NCBI GenBank assembly: GCA_963995525.1
Contig: OZ023214.1
Location: 17,754,088-17,818,087 of the forward strand
Reading direction: 5' to 3'
Origin: Escarpia spicata
Lineage: Eukaryota; Annelida; Polychaeta; Sabellida; Siboglinidae
Length of the DNA stretch: 64,000 nt
Under the pieces are notes generated by a model. That model did no database searches. It saw only the letters and a program-made list of their open reading frames with translations, and had not been told where the DNA came from. Positions 38,691-50,532 of this stretch are shown here, in pieces. Position numbers and translations under genes: made by a program. The first letter of the stretch is position 1. Each line of letters opens with the position of its first letter.

Positions 38691-39356
38691 CTAACCATTT
38701 CAGTACGACAGGCCGGATTACCGGCCGCGCTGTCTGTGACGCTACAGTATGATAGGCCGGTTTTTTGGCATTGACGATGTCTGCTATTCAAGACAGTTTT
38801 ACTCACAATTATCCGCTATGTGGAGGCACATGTTATAAAGTGTCTTTAAGGCTGATGCCTTAGCATTTCAATAGCACTAATCGTGGATTATCGCTGAATA
38901 AAAATATTTTGAGATTTTTGCAGTTTTTATATAACTGTCTGCAACAAAATCTGCGAGAGGTAATGGCAGACGATGTTAGTTACGATACAATAGCGATGGC
39001 GATTTACTATGTAATAGCTTACTTAGACACATTGTTTTATAGTTTTAGTAATAACGTTTTACAGACATTACCTATGGCGGCAAGCCTGAAACTAGTATAT
39101 TCGATCATTATGGTAATATTGAATGACGTAATTATCAGATTCTGGTTATCACAACTACAAAATTTAAATATGTCTTAACTTGTTTTATTTATCGATTATT
39201 ATACTTTCAGAATATATATGATGTTCTATTAATAAAATGTATTTTAGTTGCTGAAATCTTGATTTGAAGTGAGGCAATCGATGTTCATATGAAGTCACTG
39301 GGAATGCAGTATTCAGTGATCATAGCATCTGGGGGCTGTAGTACTGAAATGGTTAA
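38691..39356. mobile_element. piggyBac-like non-autonomous element, degenerate
   Basis: The left end CTAACCATTTCAGTACGACAG (one base over 20, written here as CTAACCATTT plus CAGTACGACA plus G) and the complement of the right end at 39336-39356 agree at 19 of 21 positions. The right flank is TTAA and the left CTAA, fitting a decayed TTAA target duplication. GGCCGG and CCGGCC pieces follow the left end. A frame at 38909-39178 inside has hydrophobic stretches but no transposase motif that I recognise. Confidence 0.6.
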
Positions 39357-40084
39357 ATGAGTTTTTCCGAAGTGTTGTATAGTATTTGTGTCCGGTTAAC
39401 CAAAGTGTATAATTTGCCGTGCAACATATGAATTATGGCGAGGTAAATACCACTTGTGTCTGTCTGGCACCATATAATCTCCTGCACACAGGTATCAATT
39501 TCCGTTTTATCAACTGGCAGTTTGTATAGTGGCAATATAATTATTGGGTTTGTCTGGGATTTACATATCACTGCTAAATGATTACAAATATCGGCTTTCA
39601 CTGCTTGTCCCAGCAGTGCGGTAGAACCACAGTTCCATTAGTAAAGTTTGAGGTGATTATGGAAATAATACTACGTGAATAAAAGTAGTAAGCTTTTTGT
39701 TAAAAAGATCAACTGTTTGTAATCATGTCTGTTCTTAGTGTAAATACTTAACAGGCTTATCACTTGTTCAGAGATTTTTTGTAAACAAAAATGAACATGT
39801 ACAAATATAGTACAGGTGTACAATGCATTCACCTGCTAAATAAACAGTATTTAACAGTGTAGTATTTACCTAATGTGTTAGCATGTATTCCCAAGGCGTG
39901 ATACTTAATGATGGACTTTGACATTTAACATTTGCCTGCCCGAGTCTCTGAATGAGGTACTTGCCATTAATATTGCTGATGTTGTCTTTTATGTTAGTCC
40001 TTTAGCAGTAAAACTGCATATTTTATGTGCATTAGTACTGACAAAATTATCAGAAGTCCTAACATATGATAAGAGAATCATGTA

Positions 40085-42391
40085 AAACTGCACAATGCTA
40101 TAAAGGAGATAAGTAAAGGGGAATGTGTTATAATGGGTGATTTTAATCACAGACATATTCCGTGGAAATCACTAGAGAGTGCTGGAGGTGATGATCAACA
40201 GTTTCTACTTCTAATACAGGACTGTTTTCTTACCCAACATATTTTTGAACCAAACAGAGGTGGAAATGTGTTGGATTTAGTGTTCTCTTCTCAAAACGAA
40301 TTAGTTGATAATGTTAAAATACATGAACCTTTGGGATCTAGTGATCATAACCAGATCCATTGTAGTATAAAGGTACAATCGGGGAATAATGGTAAAAAGT
40401 AGTCGAGGAGAAACTTTAACAAAGGCAAATATAAACAGATAAGAAAATATTTTGCACACATTGATTGGACTAATTTAATGAATGACAAGACAGCAACAGA
40501 ATATTGGACCATGTTGAAAGATGAGATTGAGGGTGTTATTAAAAAAAATTCCCCTTAAAAAGCAAGGGAAACGATCTAGGAAGAAACACCCATCAAAAGA
40601 AGCTATACGTAAGATTGCTTACAAACAAATTATGTGGAGAGTTTACAGAAACACTGGAAATATAGAAGACTATAACAACTACAAAGAGGCCCTTAACCAG
40701 CTACAACCGAAATTAGAAAATCCAAACAAACTTTTGAACAAAAATTTACGAATGATATAAAAAAATTATAGCAAGAGTTTCTACACTTATGTAAGGAGTA
40801 AACAGAAGATTTGAGATAAGGTGGGACCACTAGAAAACAGTGCAGGAATCGTAATATCTGATTGCTTTCAAATGGCAGAGGCCCTGAACGAGTATGTCAG
40901 CTGTGTTTACCACAGAAAATATAAGTTCACTGCCATTACCAGTTACTAAATTTGAGGGGATGAATCAAATCAGTTAGGGCAGTTGTTTGTCACTCCTGAA
41001 ATTATATCAAAGAAAATTAAGATGATGAAAAAAACAAATCACCTAGAGTTGACGGGATACCACCAAAACTGCTTAAGGAAATTGTTCACCAAATCAGTAC
41101 ACCACTTGCTATATTCTTTTCCCTTAAAGAGAGAATCATTCTACTAGAATGGAAAGAAGCAAACATTACACCATTATTTGAAAAGGGATTGAGGAGCAAG
41201 AGAATTACAGACCAGTGAGCTTAACATTAGTTTTATGCAAATTATTAGAAATGCTTATTAGACACTACATGGTGGAATTCCTTGTTAAATACAAATTAAT
41301 AAATGAATCTCAACATGGGTTCCTAAAAGCTAGGTTTTATCCAACCAATCTCTTATGTTTTTTTAGAAGAAATTACAAAGTGGGTAGATGATGGGTCACC
41401 AGTGGATGTTATCTATTTAGATTTTCAGAAAGCATTTGATTAAGTGCCACATGAAAGATTGTTACTTAAACTAAAAGCCCGTGGTACAGTATAGGGGATC
41501 ATGTGATCAGTTGGATACAAACATACTATATTATTCTTGATATAGTATCTATATATAAATTATTTGGATGACGATGTATCAAGCAAAGTACTAAAATTCA
41601 CAGACGATAGAAAAGTGTTAAAACAGATGCATATAAACACATTTTACACGATGATCTAGCCAAATTGGTCAAATGGTTTGAAAAATAGCAAATGTTATTC
41701 AATTTTGGGAAGTGTAAATGCACATGGAAATGTGAATAAAGAATACATAATGGGGGATACTATATTGGGTAAAACTGTAAAAGAAAAGGACTTAGGAGTA
41801 ACAGTTAGTGCTGACATGACAGTTTTGGAGTAATGTGGAATTGCTGCTTCAAAGGGTAACCAAATACTAGGGCTAATTAGGAGAAATTTCATATATATAT
41901 ATATATAAGGAGAAACAGCTAATTGTACCACTGTACAAAGCAATAGTTAGGCCACATTGGGAATATTGTATACAAGCATGGAGGCCATATCATAAGAAGG
42001 ACATAGATAAGCCAGAAAGTGCAACGAAGAGCAACTAAGCTGATTCCTGAATTGAAAGATCTTGGTTATGAAAGACGCCTATTGGAATGTGGGTTGACAA
42101 CACTAGAGACTAGGTGACTAAGAGGAGACCAAATATATGTTTTTAAGCCATTGAATGGTTATGAGGATATTGATAGAAATAGTTTCTTCAAACTGAAAGA
42201 AGGCAGTTTAACCAGAGGGCACAATGCAGCATTAGTTAAGGAACAGTGAAGGCTGGATATGAGAAAGTACTCATTCTCTCAGAGGACAATAAATGACTGG
42301 AACAAATTATCTGATGATTGTGTTAATGCTCAGTGTGAATATGTTCAAAAATAAAATTGACAGCTCTCTGGCGAGGACGGGTTATACGTAG
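40085..42391 (+). pseudogene. CR1-like non-LTR retrotransposon, dead copy
   Basis: Endonuclease motifs come first: MGDFNHRHIPW at 40133 and SDHNQ at 40340. Reverse-transcriptase text follows: ESQHGFLKA near 41310, VIYLDFQKAFD ending at 41440, and FTDD at 41597-41608 where the catalytic box is normally F/YADD. Then come [15 protein letters not shown] near 41950 and C-terminal FKNKIDSSLARTGYT ending in TAG at 42389-42391. A TAA at 41441 interrupts the RT core, and several frameshifts are present. The N-terminal endonuclease part is missing, so it is 5'-truncated. Same strand as the host gene. Confidence 0.88.
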
Positions 42392-43156
42392 GTGGAAAAT
42401 TGTTGCCAAAGGCTTCCTTATCCACATGCTGTCTGGAGCTTATAGCTCTGGATGGCAATCTTGATAATCTTGTTAAAGATAGAATTAATTGGTGATTAAA
42501 ATATTCAAAGAACCACCAGAAGGTGGTGTACTGAGAAGTTAACCCGTGGTGTTTCTGGTTGCCTTTCAGACTGATTTCTAAAGAGAATCTGCAGCTTATA
42601 CAGTATGATGTACATTGATTATTTCTCAATTGTATGACAAACAATATACAGTGTATTGTATGTGTATTCCTTACAACAACACACAAATATAAGGATGTTG
42701 CATAGTCTAGGTACTTGTAATGTATAAATAAATATTTTGGTATCAATCTAGCATGATTCCTTTGTTGGTACTGTGTGCATACATCTAGGCTCAAGTCCAA
42801 TTTGTTGTAATGTCCCCTGTTTCAGACTAAACGTACATGTACTGATGATTTTCTGTTGTTGCGGTGCCTTGACAATGGTGGAGAGGAAATTGCAATATTG
42901 ATCCCAAAAGATTGATGATTAAAAACAAGGGTACTTATTAGGGCATATAACTTAATAGCTCGAATACGGTAAATGCCATAACAAACAGTTGTGACATTCT
43001 CGTCATTTCAAATGAATAGTATGATTTGTTGAAAATATGTCTAGTTGCTTGCACCCGCAACAACAGGCACTGAGCCTAGTTGTTATGCTGCAAGAATGCA
43101 TTGCTACTGGTGCGCAAACGTAATGTTGTGTTTAATGTGATTTAATGTGATTGCAG

Positions 43157-43310
43157 GGGTAAATGTCGAGTGGTCGAGCATCACGACTTGGCATCGGTGC
43201 GTGACTTCAAGCCGCTACCAGACACCTTCTTCAGTGTTCTTCGTTACAATCCAGACACCAAAAGACTGGCGAACACCCAGGGAGAGATCCGCGTAGGCCC
43301 GAGCCACCAG
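43157..43310 (+). CDS. RERE: Atrophin/RERE exon 5, BAH end and ELM2 start
   Basis: This 154-base exon encodes residues 145-196. The first part, RGKCRVVEHHDLASVRDFKP, closes the BAH region. The end, around YNPDTKRLANTQGEIRVG and then PSHQ, is the N-terminal signature of the ELM2 domain in RERE and EGL-27-like proteins. ELM2, together with SANT, recruits and activates class I histone deacetylases in this family. The acceptor is GTGATTGCAG and the donor is CCAG|GTACAC, ending in phase 0. A copy of an unclassified interspersed repeat starts about 55 bp after the donor. Confidence 0.95.
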
Positions 43311-44130
43311 GTACACTCTTGTTTACTTCAGTGCGCGTTGTTTAAAGTTGTATGTTTATTACCAAGAATCAGCCATGGTGGTAATTATTAGCAGGACGTT
43401 CAATCAATCAGTTGTACTCCATGTCTCTGCCGATTTTCGGCCTGAGGTGTGTGGAAACCATCCAACTTCAAAGGTATTTGTGGATAGGGAAGCCTGCTTC
43501 CACAATAATTGCCAATAGCCGAGCCCTGTTTACAATTTGAATGATTTGTTGACAATTTGAACATGTTTGGTGCAATTTTCAAATTGGGTACAGTGTTTTG
43601 GGTTTATTAAATGCAATTTGGTGGGCATAATCTTTTATATTTATTCTAATATTAAAAACATTTTATAAAAAAATTAGCATAAGACAGCCTCAGTTTAAGA
43701 TTTACAAGGGTTTATATTAATACCAAATGGTATGTCTGATTTGCATATGTAATGATCATCCCAAACATTGATGATGTTTTTGAAAAAAAAGTAGAGTTGC
43801 ATGTAGAAGTGATGTCTACATTGCGAGCCATTGTCTTTCTTTGGTTGTAGCTGTATTTGCCAGTCCGCACTGGAAGGATTTTGCCAGTAAACACACCATT
43901 TTTCAAATAGAAGTACAAGTTTTATTATATATATATTAATAAAATTCTCAATATTGTTACATCTAACGTGGCTGATATTGAACATATTTGCCTAAAGAAA
44001 CATATCAGTATCAACATTTATTATTGATAAACTGCTGTATTTGAAGATAAATTATACAAAGCCACACCAAAGCAGATCTTGTGTTTAATTGACATTAAGA
44101 GACGTTTATTCATGTATACCTGTGTTGTAG
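43311..44130 (+). other. RERE intron 5 (820 bp)
   Basis: Donor CCAG|GTACAC, acceptor GTGTTGTAG. About a third is the second copy of the unclassified repeat. Minus-strand frames at 43695-43985 have no recognisable feature. Confidence 0.8.
43365..43623 (+). repeat. Unclassified interspersed repeat, copy 2
   Basis: Shares AGAATCAGCC, GGTGGTAATTATTAGCAGGA, CCAACTTCAAAGGT, ACAATTTGAATGATT-like text and TTTATTAAATGCAATTTGG, in the same order, with the copy at 8645-8899. Same orientation. Confidence 0.75.
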
Positions 44131-44264
44131 GTGGTGCCCCCCGCCTACCGGCCCAATGTATCTCCGGAAGAGATGCCAGAGAGGTGCAGTAGTTGGGAGG
44201 ACCTTGTATGGCGACCCTCCATGATAGTCGACAACGACCTACTCATCTACCTTCACGCTGTCAG
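44131..44264 (+). CDS. RERE: Atrophin/RERE exon 6, ELM2 domain
   Basis: The exon encodes residues 197-240 plus two bases of codon 241. It starts VVPPAYRPNVSPEEMPERCS and reaches WEDLVWRPSMIVDNDLLIYL, then HAVR. The EDLVW and DNDLLIYLHAVR pieces align by eye with EELVW and the DLLMYLRAAR helix of human RERE ELM2. The proline-rich stretch between is the usual variable linker. The acceptor is GTGTTGTAG. The donor is TCAG|GTAAGA, phase 2, and AG|G gives Arg241. It also supplies the first Met downstream of the internal CpG island (SPEEM). Confidence 0.95.
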
Positions 44265-46335
44265 GTAAGAAACACTTGAATTATTACAGTTCTTGCATTA
44301 TGCATACTACATGTATATTTGGCCCTCGTTACATGAACATATCTACACATTGTGTATTTTGTTTATCATACGTACCAGAAAAGCTATGTCCAAGAAAAGA
44401 AATGTGTCCAGTTTACTATCCACATATCGTGTATTAGTTTGTTGTCATATGTACAAGAAAATAATAATAGTGAAATCTTATATAGCGCCGGTATCCGCCG
44501 TAGAGGCGCTCATGACGTTTGGACAGTATTTGACCATTGATGACTTTAAAGTAGTAATTTTAAGAATTGTAAAAGCAGTATTCTAAAATATAATAAAAGC
44601 AACGTTCTAGAAATTATAAAATGAGTATCATTAATTATACTTCATAGAATCAATAAAAAATAATAATAAATGTAATGTAGACAGAAATGTGTCCAGTTTA
44701 CTGTCCACATATCGTATATTAGTTTTTGTCATATATCCAAGAAAAGAAAGATGTTCACTGTCTGTTCTCCAAATGGAAAACTTTTCAAATACTGTAAAAT
44801 CCAATTCTGCAGTGCCACATGTTTTACTTGAACAGACAAAACTGTCCATCCTCAGGGTAGCGCGACATACACAGACAGGAGACGGTTTCATGGAATGTTC
44901 ATATATGATGTTTGTTATGTCATAAATTTGAATAATTTCTCACGTTGATGCAAGTGTAGTGACGTAAAATATTTCCTAACCGGCCGTTCTGAACAATCAA
45001 AGAACCCTAAGACTGGTAAGAAAACGTAACCAACAGGGAATTATGAAAACAGCTTAATCCCTGAAAGTATGGTGCCCAAGATGCAAACTGTCTAGGAAGA
45101 AAACATTCAGATTGTTGATTACTCATCAGAAAACATTTCATTAAAGTGATCTCAGGGGACCATTTCACTAACATATTAAGCTTTTAATGAAAATCTGACG
45201 GAAAAATCAAGGAGTATTTTTTAAATGCGTTTCACTAACGTGATAATTAAATTACTCTTAAGACAAAGAGCGATATTTCCATCATGGTAGTCAATAATCT
45301 ATACGTTTGGTACTATTTGGCAAAAAAAGTTGAACTGTTGTCAGAAAGTGTTTGAAAATACGGCCCAACAACCACTTATCAACAACATATGACTTTTTGT
45401 TCACTGTGCGAAGAATTAAAACAAAATCTTATAGAAACTGCCGACATTCTACAGAGGACAATATTTCCGTGTCACACACGGTGCAATGTTTTGACAGGAG
45501 CATTATTGTTGACAATTTTCAGTTTACAAGAGCGTAGAGACAACTTAAACACAAATTTTGCCATCAAGTATATTAAAACGAAGGGCAGTAATGCGGAGGT
45601 TAAGTTAGATACAGCTTAAACTTTGCTCAAAATTGCTTGACCTTCGCGAAGCCACAAACCGCTATGCACACGTCAACGGGTCACAACGCCAATGTCGCGT
45701 AAACAAAACATGCTTTAGCAAACTATTAATCGCTAACATTTGGAAGACTTATTTGGCTGTGAACAACTGGTTCTCTGCGTGGAAGTGGAACCAACTTAAA
45801 ACACAGTTAGTAAAATCTCATGATAGTTAAAGAGTGGTTTAACGTCGCCTTAGAAATTGGCAATTTTAGGACTGTTTTTATGGATTGTATCCAGGATGAA
45901 TTGTTAGTGAAACGCATTTTTTCATTTTCGTTCCTAGGTAAGGAGAACACTTAATTTTATGGAGCAAAACCGGGCTTAAGAGCTCTTAAGAATGTTAGTG
46001 AAACATTCTTATGAGCCCACAATGCTGATTTTGCTCTTTAAAATCGATTTCGCTCCATAATAGTGATTTTTTTGTGCTGAAAACTGTCGATGTGCCATTG
46101 GGGCACTTGCTGGTGTGGCACGGAAATAATGTCCTCAGTGATATGGCTGCAAATGTTTGCATTTTTAGAAACTGCAACAAATTTAGCAGTGGATTCTATT
46201 TAATGATGGATTTTGCTTATGAGCTCTTTATCTTTGTGAAACAGTCCCCAGATCCACTGTTGTGACCGTGTCTGCATGCTGCCAGACCTGACCGAGTGAG
46301 GCGCCAGGTGTGACCAAGAGTTGTTTGTGTTGTAG
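44265..46335 (+). other. RERE intron 6 (about 2.1 kb)
   Basis: Donor TCAG|GTAAGA, acceptor GTGTTGTAG. 44398-44462 and 44683-44745 are a direct repeat (AATGTGTCCAGTTTACT then CCACATATCGT) shifted by 285 bp. 44461-44530 has TATATAGCGCC and GAGGCGCTC, a motif often seen at the ends of old LINE-derived repeats. The inverted-repeat element fills 45163-46003. Confidence 0.7.
45163..46003. mobile_element. Element with nested terminal inverted repeats
   Basis: Outer pair: TTTCACTAACA at 45163-45173 and TGTTAGTGAAA at 45993-46003. Inner pair: AAATGCGTTTCACTAAC at 45223-45239 and its perfect complement at 45903-45919. The shared core TTTCACTAAC shows that each end carries two copies of the same motif. 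The 660-bp interior has a small + frame (45389-45619) with no motif I recognise. Probably a non-autonomous DNA transposon; the superfamily cannot be told. Confidence 0.6.
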
Positions 46336-46435
46336 GAGCATGGCAGCATTTGTTGGCATGTGTGACGGAGGGTCGACAGAGGACGGCTGTATAGCTGCCT
46401 CCATGGACGAGACAACCAGTAATGCTCTTGACACA
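46336..46435 (+). CDS. RERE: Atrophin/RERE exon 7, ELM2 core
   Basis: This 100-base exon encodes residues 241-274. [20 protein letters not shown] followed by [13 protein letters not shown] is nearly the same as the RERE ELM2 core, making it one of the best conserved exons in the gene. The acceptor is GTGTTGTAG, a form shared with exon 6. The donor is GACACA|GTAAGT, phase 0. The preceding 1.3 kb of intron holds the nested inverted-repeat element; a truncated SINE-B copy lies in the following intron. Confidence 0.96.
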
Positions 46436-46794
46436 GTAAGTAAACATCACCCTAACAGTGGTTGAGCAGTGCATTCGCGGTTCACTCCTGGTTGTTTTAG
46501 ACCCTGTAGGCCTCAGCAAAGTGAGCAAACCCCATTGTATACAGACACTTTGTATCAGCCATACCCACCCGAAAATACCCATGTGCATAGCGCCATCGTG
46601 CGGATAGTTTTGAAAACACATTAGAAACAATGTTTGAATGTACTGACATCAAATTGTCATGTTTTTGCTAAAAATAGATGAGTCCCGTACCACCCGTCCC
46701 TAGCCGCACACGAAGTGGGACATTAGATTTTACTGATCTAAAATGGCTTCCGAAACCACAATCAATATCCACCAGATTCAACTGATGTTGAGGG

Positions 46795-46925
46795 AGTGCG
46801 GCTAGTGTAGTGGTTAGCACATCCGCCTGGCATGCCAGCACTCTTGAGTTCGAAACCTGAACCAGGCAGGCATGATATTTCGTGTAAAAACCTGGTTCTC
46901 TGCATTGGGGACCGTGTATCCTGCC
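46795..46925 (+). repeat. SINE-B, truncated copy
   Basis: CTAGTGTAGTGGTTAGCACA, TCCGCCTGGCATGCCAGCAC, GAGTTCGAAACC and CCAGGCAGGCATGATATT match the SINE-B heads at 14-15.8 kb. It stops after GGGGACCGTGTATCC, about a third of full length. Confidence 0.85.
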
Positions 46926-47744
46926 TACCATTCCTGATTGTCCGGAATCATTCCGGAAAGTCACTTCAAATTACGGTATTACGGAGAGGGATGAAAATAT
47001 TACGGACTGTCACCATGTTCACCAATCACTCAAATTTAGCTTCCACTATATTCAACAGGTGGCAGCATATGTATGCAGCATGTTGTGACATGGTTTTTCA
47101 TTCGCTGAGTCTGGTCGTAATCTAACCAATAGGAAACAGCGTTATGACAAATTCGCATTTCCGCGATAAAACAAAACGAAGTCACGCGGCACGAAATGAT
47201 GGCTGACAGCGAAACGACGCCACCGCCAACCAAAAATAAACGTGTAATACAAAAATTTAGTGAGTATTGTACTTGTAGTGTTAGGCCAACTGACTGTACT
47301 AAGACTAAGTTAGTGTATTTATTGAGGAGTTTAGTCTATCATTTACAGTCACTAGAGTCTAGGCGATGTCGATGACAGCGTAAATGCCATAATGTAATGG
47401 TTTTGCCATCGCTCCATCCACAGTAGAATCAGTGTGCATTAAGATCTCTGTTCCACTCAGTATGTTGTGCAACCATCAATTCAATTCCCCCATTGAATCT
47501 GATACATTTTCCAGGACTAACATTGTCAACTGTACATAAGTTTCACTTTAGGAATGTCCCACCTTAGATTGGGTCTAGATAATATATGTTGCAGCACTGG
47601 TGTACTGTTAGTTGCAGTGCTGCTGTTTGATTCAGTCTAATGGCTGTTGCTGTTGCTGGTCTCGGCCATAGATTGCTGGAACTTGGCTGGACACATTATT
47701 AGCAGGGCAGGACAAGTAATGCGGTTTTGAATATTAGTTGAGGG

Positions 47745-49438
47745 TCACAAGGCAGTAGTCATTAATTGGTGTCTGTGATGGGTCACGAGGCACTCATTGA
47801 ATGTGGTCTGTGAGAGTCACGAAACACTCAATGACTGGTCTGTGAGGGTCACGAGGCACTCATTGTGACTGGTTTGTGAGGGTCACGAGGCACTCATTGA
47901 ATGTGGTCTAAGGGTCATGATGCATTCATTGACTGGTCTGTGAGAGGCACAAGGCACTCATTGGCTGTGGTCTGTGAGGGTCACGAGGCACTCATTGGCT
48001 GTGGTCTGTGAGGGTCACGAGGCACTCATTGACTGTGGTCTGTGAGGGTTATGAGGCACTCATTGACTGTGGTCTGTGAGGGTTACGAGGCACTCATTGA
48101 CTGTGGTCTGTGAGCGTTATGAGGCACTCATTGACTGTGGTCTGTGAGGGTCACGAGGCACTCATTGGCTGTGGTCTGTGAGGGTCACGAGGCACTCATT
48201 GACTGTGGTCTGTGAGGGTTACGAGGCACTCATTGACTGTGGTCTGTGAGCGTTATGAGGCACTCATTGACTGTGGTCTGTGAGGGTCACGAGGCACTCA
48301 TTGACTGTGGTCTGTGAGGGTCACGAGGCACTCATTGACTGTGGTCTGTGAGGGTCACGAGGCACTCATTGACTGTGGTCTGTGAGCGTTATGAGGCACT
48401 CATTGACTGTGGTCTGTGAGGGTTACGAGGCACTCATTGACTGTGGTCTGTGAGCGTTATGAGGCACTCATTGACTGTGGTCTGTGAGCGTCACGAGGCA
48501 CTCATTGGCTGTGGTCTGTGAGGGTCACGAGGCACTCATTGACTGTGGTCTGTGAGGGTCACGAGGCACTCATTGACTGTGGTCTGTGAGCGTTATGAGG
48601 CACTCATTGACTGTGGTCTGTGAGGGTTACGAGGCACTCATTGACTGTGGTCTGTGAGCGTTATGAGGCACTCATTGACTGTGGTCTGTGAGGGTTATGA
48701 GGCACTCATTGACTGTGGTCTGTGAGGGTTATGAGGCACTCATTGACTGGTTTGTGAGGGTTATGAGGCACTCATTGACTGTGGTCTGTGAGGGTTATGA
48801 GGCACTCATTGACTGTGGTCTGTGAGGGTTATGAGGCACTCATTGACTGTGGTCTGTGAGCGTTATGAGGCACTCATTAACTGTGGTCTGTGAGCGTTAT
48901 GAGGCACTCATTGGCTGTGGTCTGTGAGCGTTATGAGGCACTCATTGACTGTGGTCTGTGAGCGTTACGAGGCACTCATTGACTGTGGTCTGTGAGCGTT
49001 ATGAGGCACTCATTGATTGTGGCCTGTGAGCGTTATGAGGCACTCATTGACTGTGGTCTGTGAGCGTTACGAGGCACTCATTGACTATGGTCTGTGAGCG
49101 TTATGAGGCACTCATTGATTGTGGCCTGTGAGCGTTATGAGGCACTCATTGACTGTGGTCTGTGAGCGTTACGAGGCACTCATTGACTGTGGTCTGTGAG
49201 CGTTATGAGGCACTCATTGACTGTGGTCTGTGAGGGTTATGAGGCACTCATTGACTGTGGTCTGTGAGGGTCACGAGGCACTCATTGACTGTGGTCTGTG
49301 AGCGTTATGAGGCACTCATTGACTGTGGTCTGTGAGCGTTATGAGGCACTCATTGACTGTGGTCTGTGAGGGTTATGAGGCACTCATTGACTGTGGTCTG
49401 TGAGCGTTATGAGGCACTCATTGACTGTGACCTGGGTC
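47745..49438. repeat. 34-bp minisatellite, about 50 copies, ending at the exon 8 acceptor
   Basis: The unit can be read as GGTCTGTGAGCGTTATGAGG followed by CACTCATTGACTGT (34 bp). Main variants are GGGTCACGAGG, GCGTTACGAGG and GGGTTATGAGG. The first copies (47745-47960) are more diverged. Local higher-order structure is visible; for example, a three-unit block around 49011 recurs 102 bp later. The last degenerate units blend into the acceptor region of exon 8. Confidence 0.97.
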
Positions 49439-49472
49439 ACGAGTCACTGACCGACTGTGTTTCTGTCCGCAG

Positions 49473-49571
49473 CTGCACAAGAACAACTACGATACGGGCA
49501 TGTCACTGCAGGCCCTGGTCAAGACCATCAACCCAAAGAGCATTGAGAAAAGGTGGACAGAGGACGATGCT
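49473..49571 (+). CDS. RERE: Atrophin/RERE exon 8, ELM2 end and SANT start
   Basis: This 99-base exon encodes residues 275-307. The first two thirds (LHKNNYDTGMSLQALVKTIN) is the last ELM2 helix. IEKRWTEDDA opens the SANT domain with its first conserved Trp at 302. The acceptor TTTCTGTCCGCAG lies only about 35 bp after the end of a roughly 1.7-kb minisatellite. The last degenerate repeat copy nearly touches the polypyrimidine tract. The donor is GCT|GTGAGT, phase 0. In this family SANT follows ELM2 directly and the two act together to bind histone deacetylase. Confidence 0.95.
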
Positions 49572-50532
49572 GTGAGTAGTTCTTTTCCTTACGTCTCAGG
49601 AGGGGGATTAATGAATGATTGTTTACAGTTTTCCTTACGGTACCAACAACTGGGTTGCCCCATATCACAGAAGCTATACAAAAACCAGTAACAGGCCTCA
49701 AATTTGGCAAACTATAAGGCATGGCCTGTTAGCCATTGGGTGTACATCATTATAGAGCAAGCATTTAATTGCCGAAGGTCCAACTAGTTGCCTGGGCATT
49801 GCAACAAATGGCCACTGCAAAATATGAGGCCTGCAATAAAATAGTCTATTGCTAGCTGTGTGATCTAACATGGGGATTGTGTCCGTGCGCTCTACCTTAT
49901 ACGTATTATTGATGGACTAAGAAAGGGATAATTTTATCATCTTACTGTCTTTCTGGCTTACATTATTATGTTTGAGCAGAAAGACAGGAGTTAGCTGTTT
50001 GCAACTGGGTTGCTAGTGTAGGAGGCATTACCTGCACCCTGTGGTTAAGAGCACCCCTGGGTAGCAACCCCACCATGTTACAAGACAGACGTCAGTTTAG
50101 ATAACACACACAAAAATTATTCAATTTAGGTCATCACGTACTTCAAATTCCACCGTTGATGTACCCTTCATATCAGATTCCTGTTGTGTAGAATTGAAAG
50201 TGAAGTCCAATAATATTTAATAACTACAAGCAGCTGTAGTTGTGTTACTAAACCTAATTTGTAAAGATTTAGTAGGGTTATTAACTTTAAAAAGCGGAAA
50301 TTTCCTGAAGTAAGGCGGCATCACTTAGAAAGCTTCGTATGATGTTACTGGCCTAGGGAAAGTATTGATCTAAGATCTAATGATGCAGTGGCGACTTCAT
50401 AATTGCCACTTCACATTTCTTTGATGACTGTAATTAATTTGATTTGCAGTGATGTTAGAAATTTTCATGCGGCTTCAGCCTAAATGGTTGCTGTTACTCC
50501 ACTCAGTAACGCTATGATTTTCTGTTTTGTAG
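49572..50532 (+). other. RERE intron 8 (961 bp)
   Basis: Donor GCT|GTGAGT, acceptor GTTTTGTAG. No repeat or gene is recognised. Confidence 0.8.

Larger units (their letters stand above)
37090..43156 (+). other. RERE intron 4 (about 6.1 kb)
   Basis: Donor AAG|GTAAGT, acceptor GATTGCAG. It holds the piggyBac-like element (38691-39356) and a CR1-like LINE (40085-42391, with 3' UTR text to about 42530). 37140-38690 and 39360-40080 show nothing recognisable. Confidence 0.75.
46436..49472 (+). other. RERE intron 7 (about 3 kb)
   Basis: Donor ACA|GTAAGT, acceptor CTGTCCGCAG. The last 1.7 kb is minisatellite. 46926-47740 has no recognisable gene or repeat. Confidence 0.8.

Noticed and set aside
47745..49438. 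CRISPR-like regular repeats
   Set aside because: Units are directly adjacent with no unique spacers, and the host is an animal.
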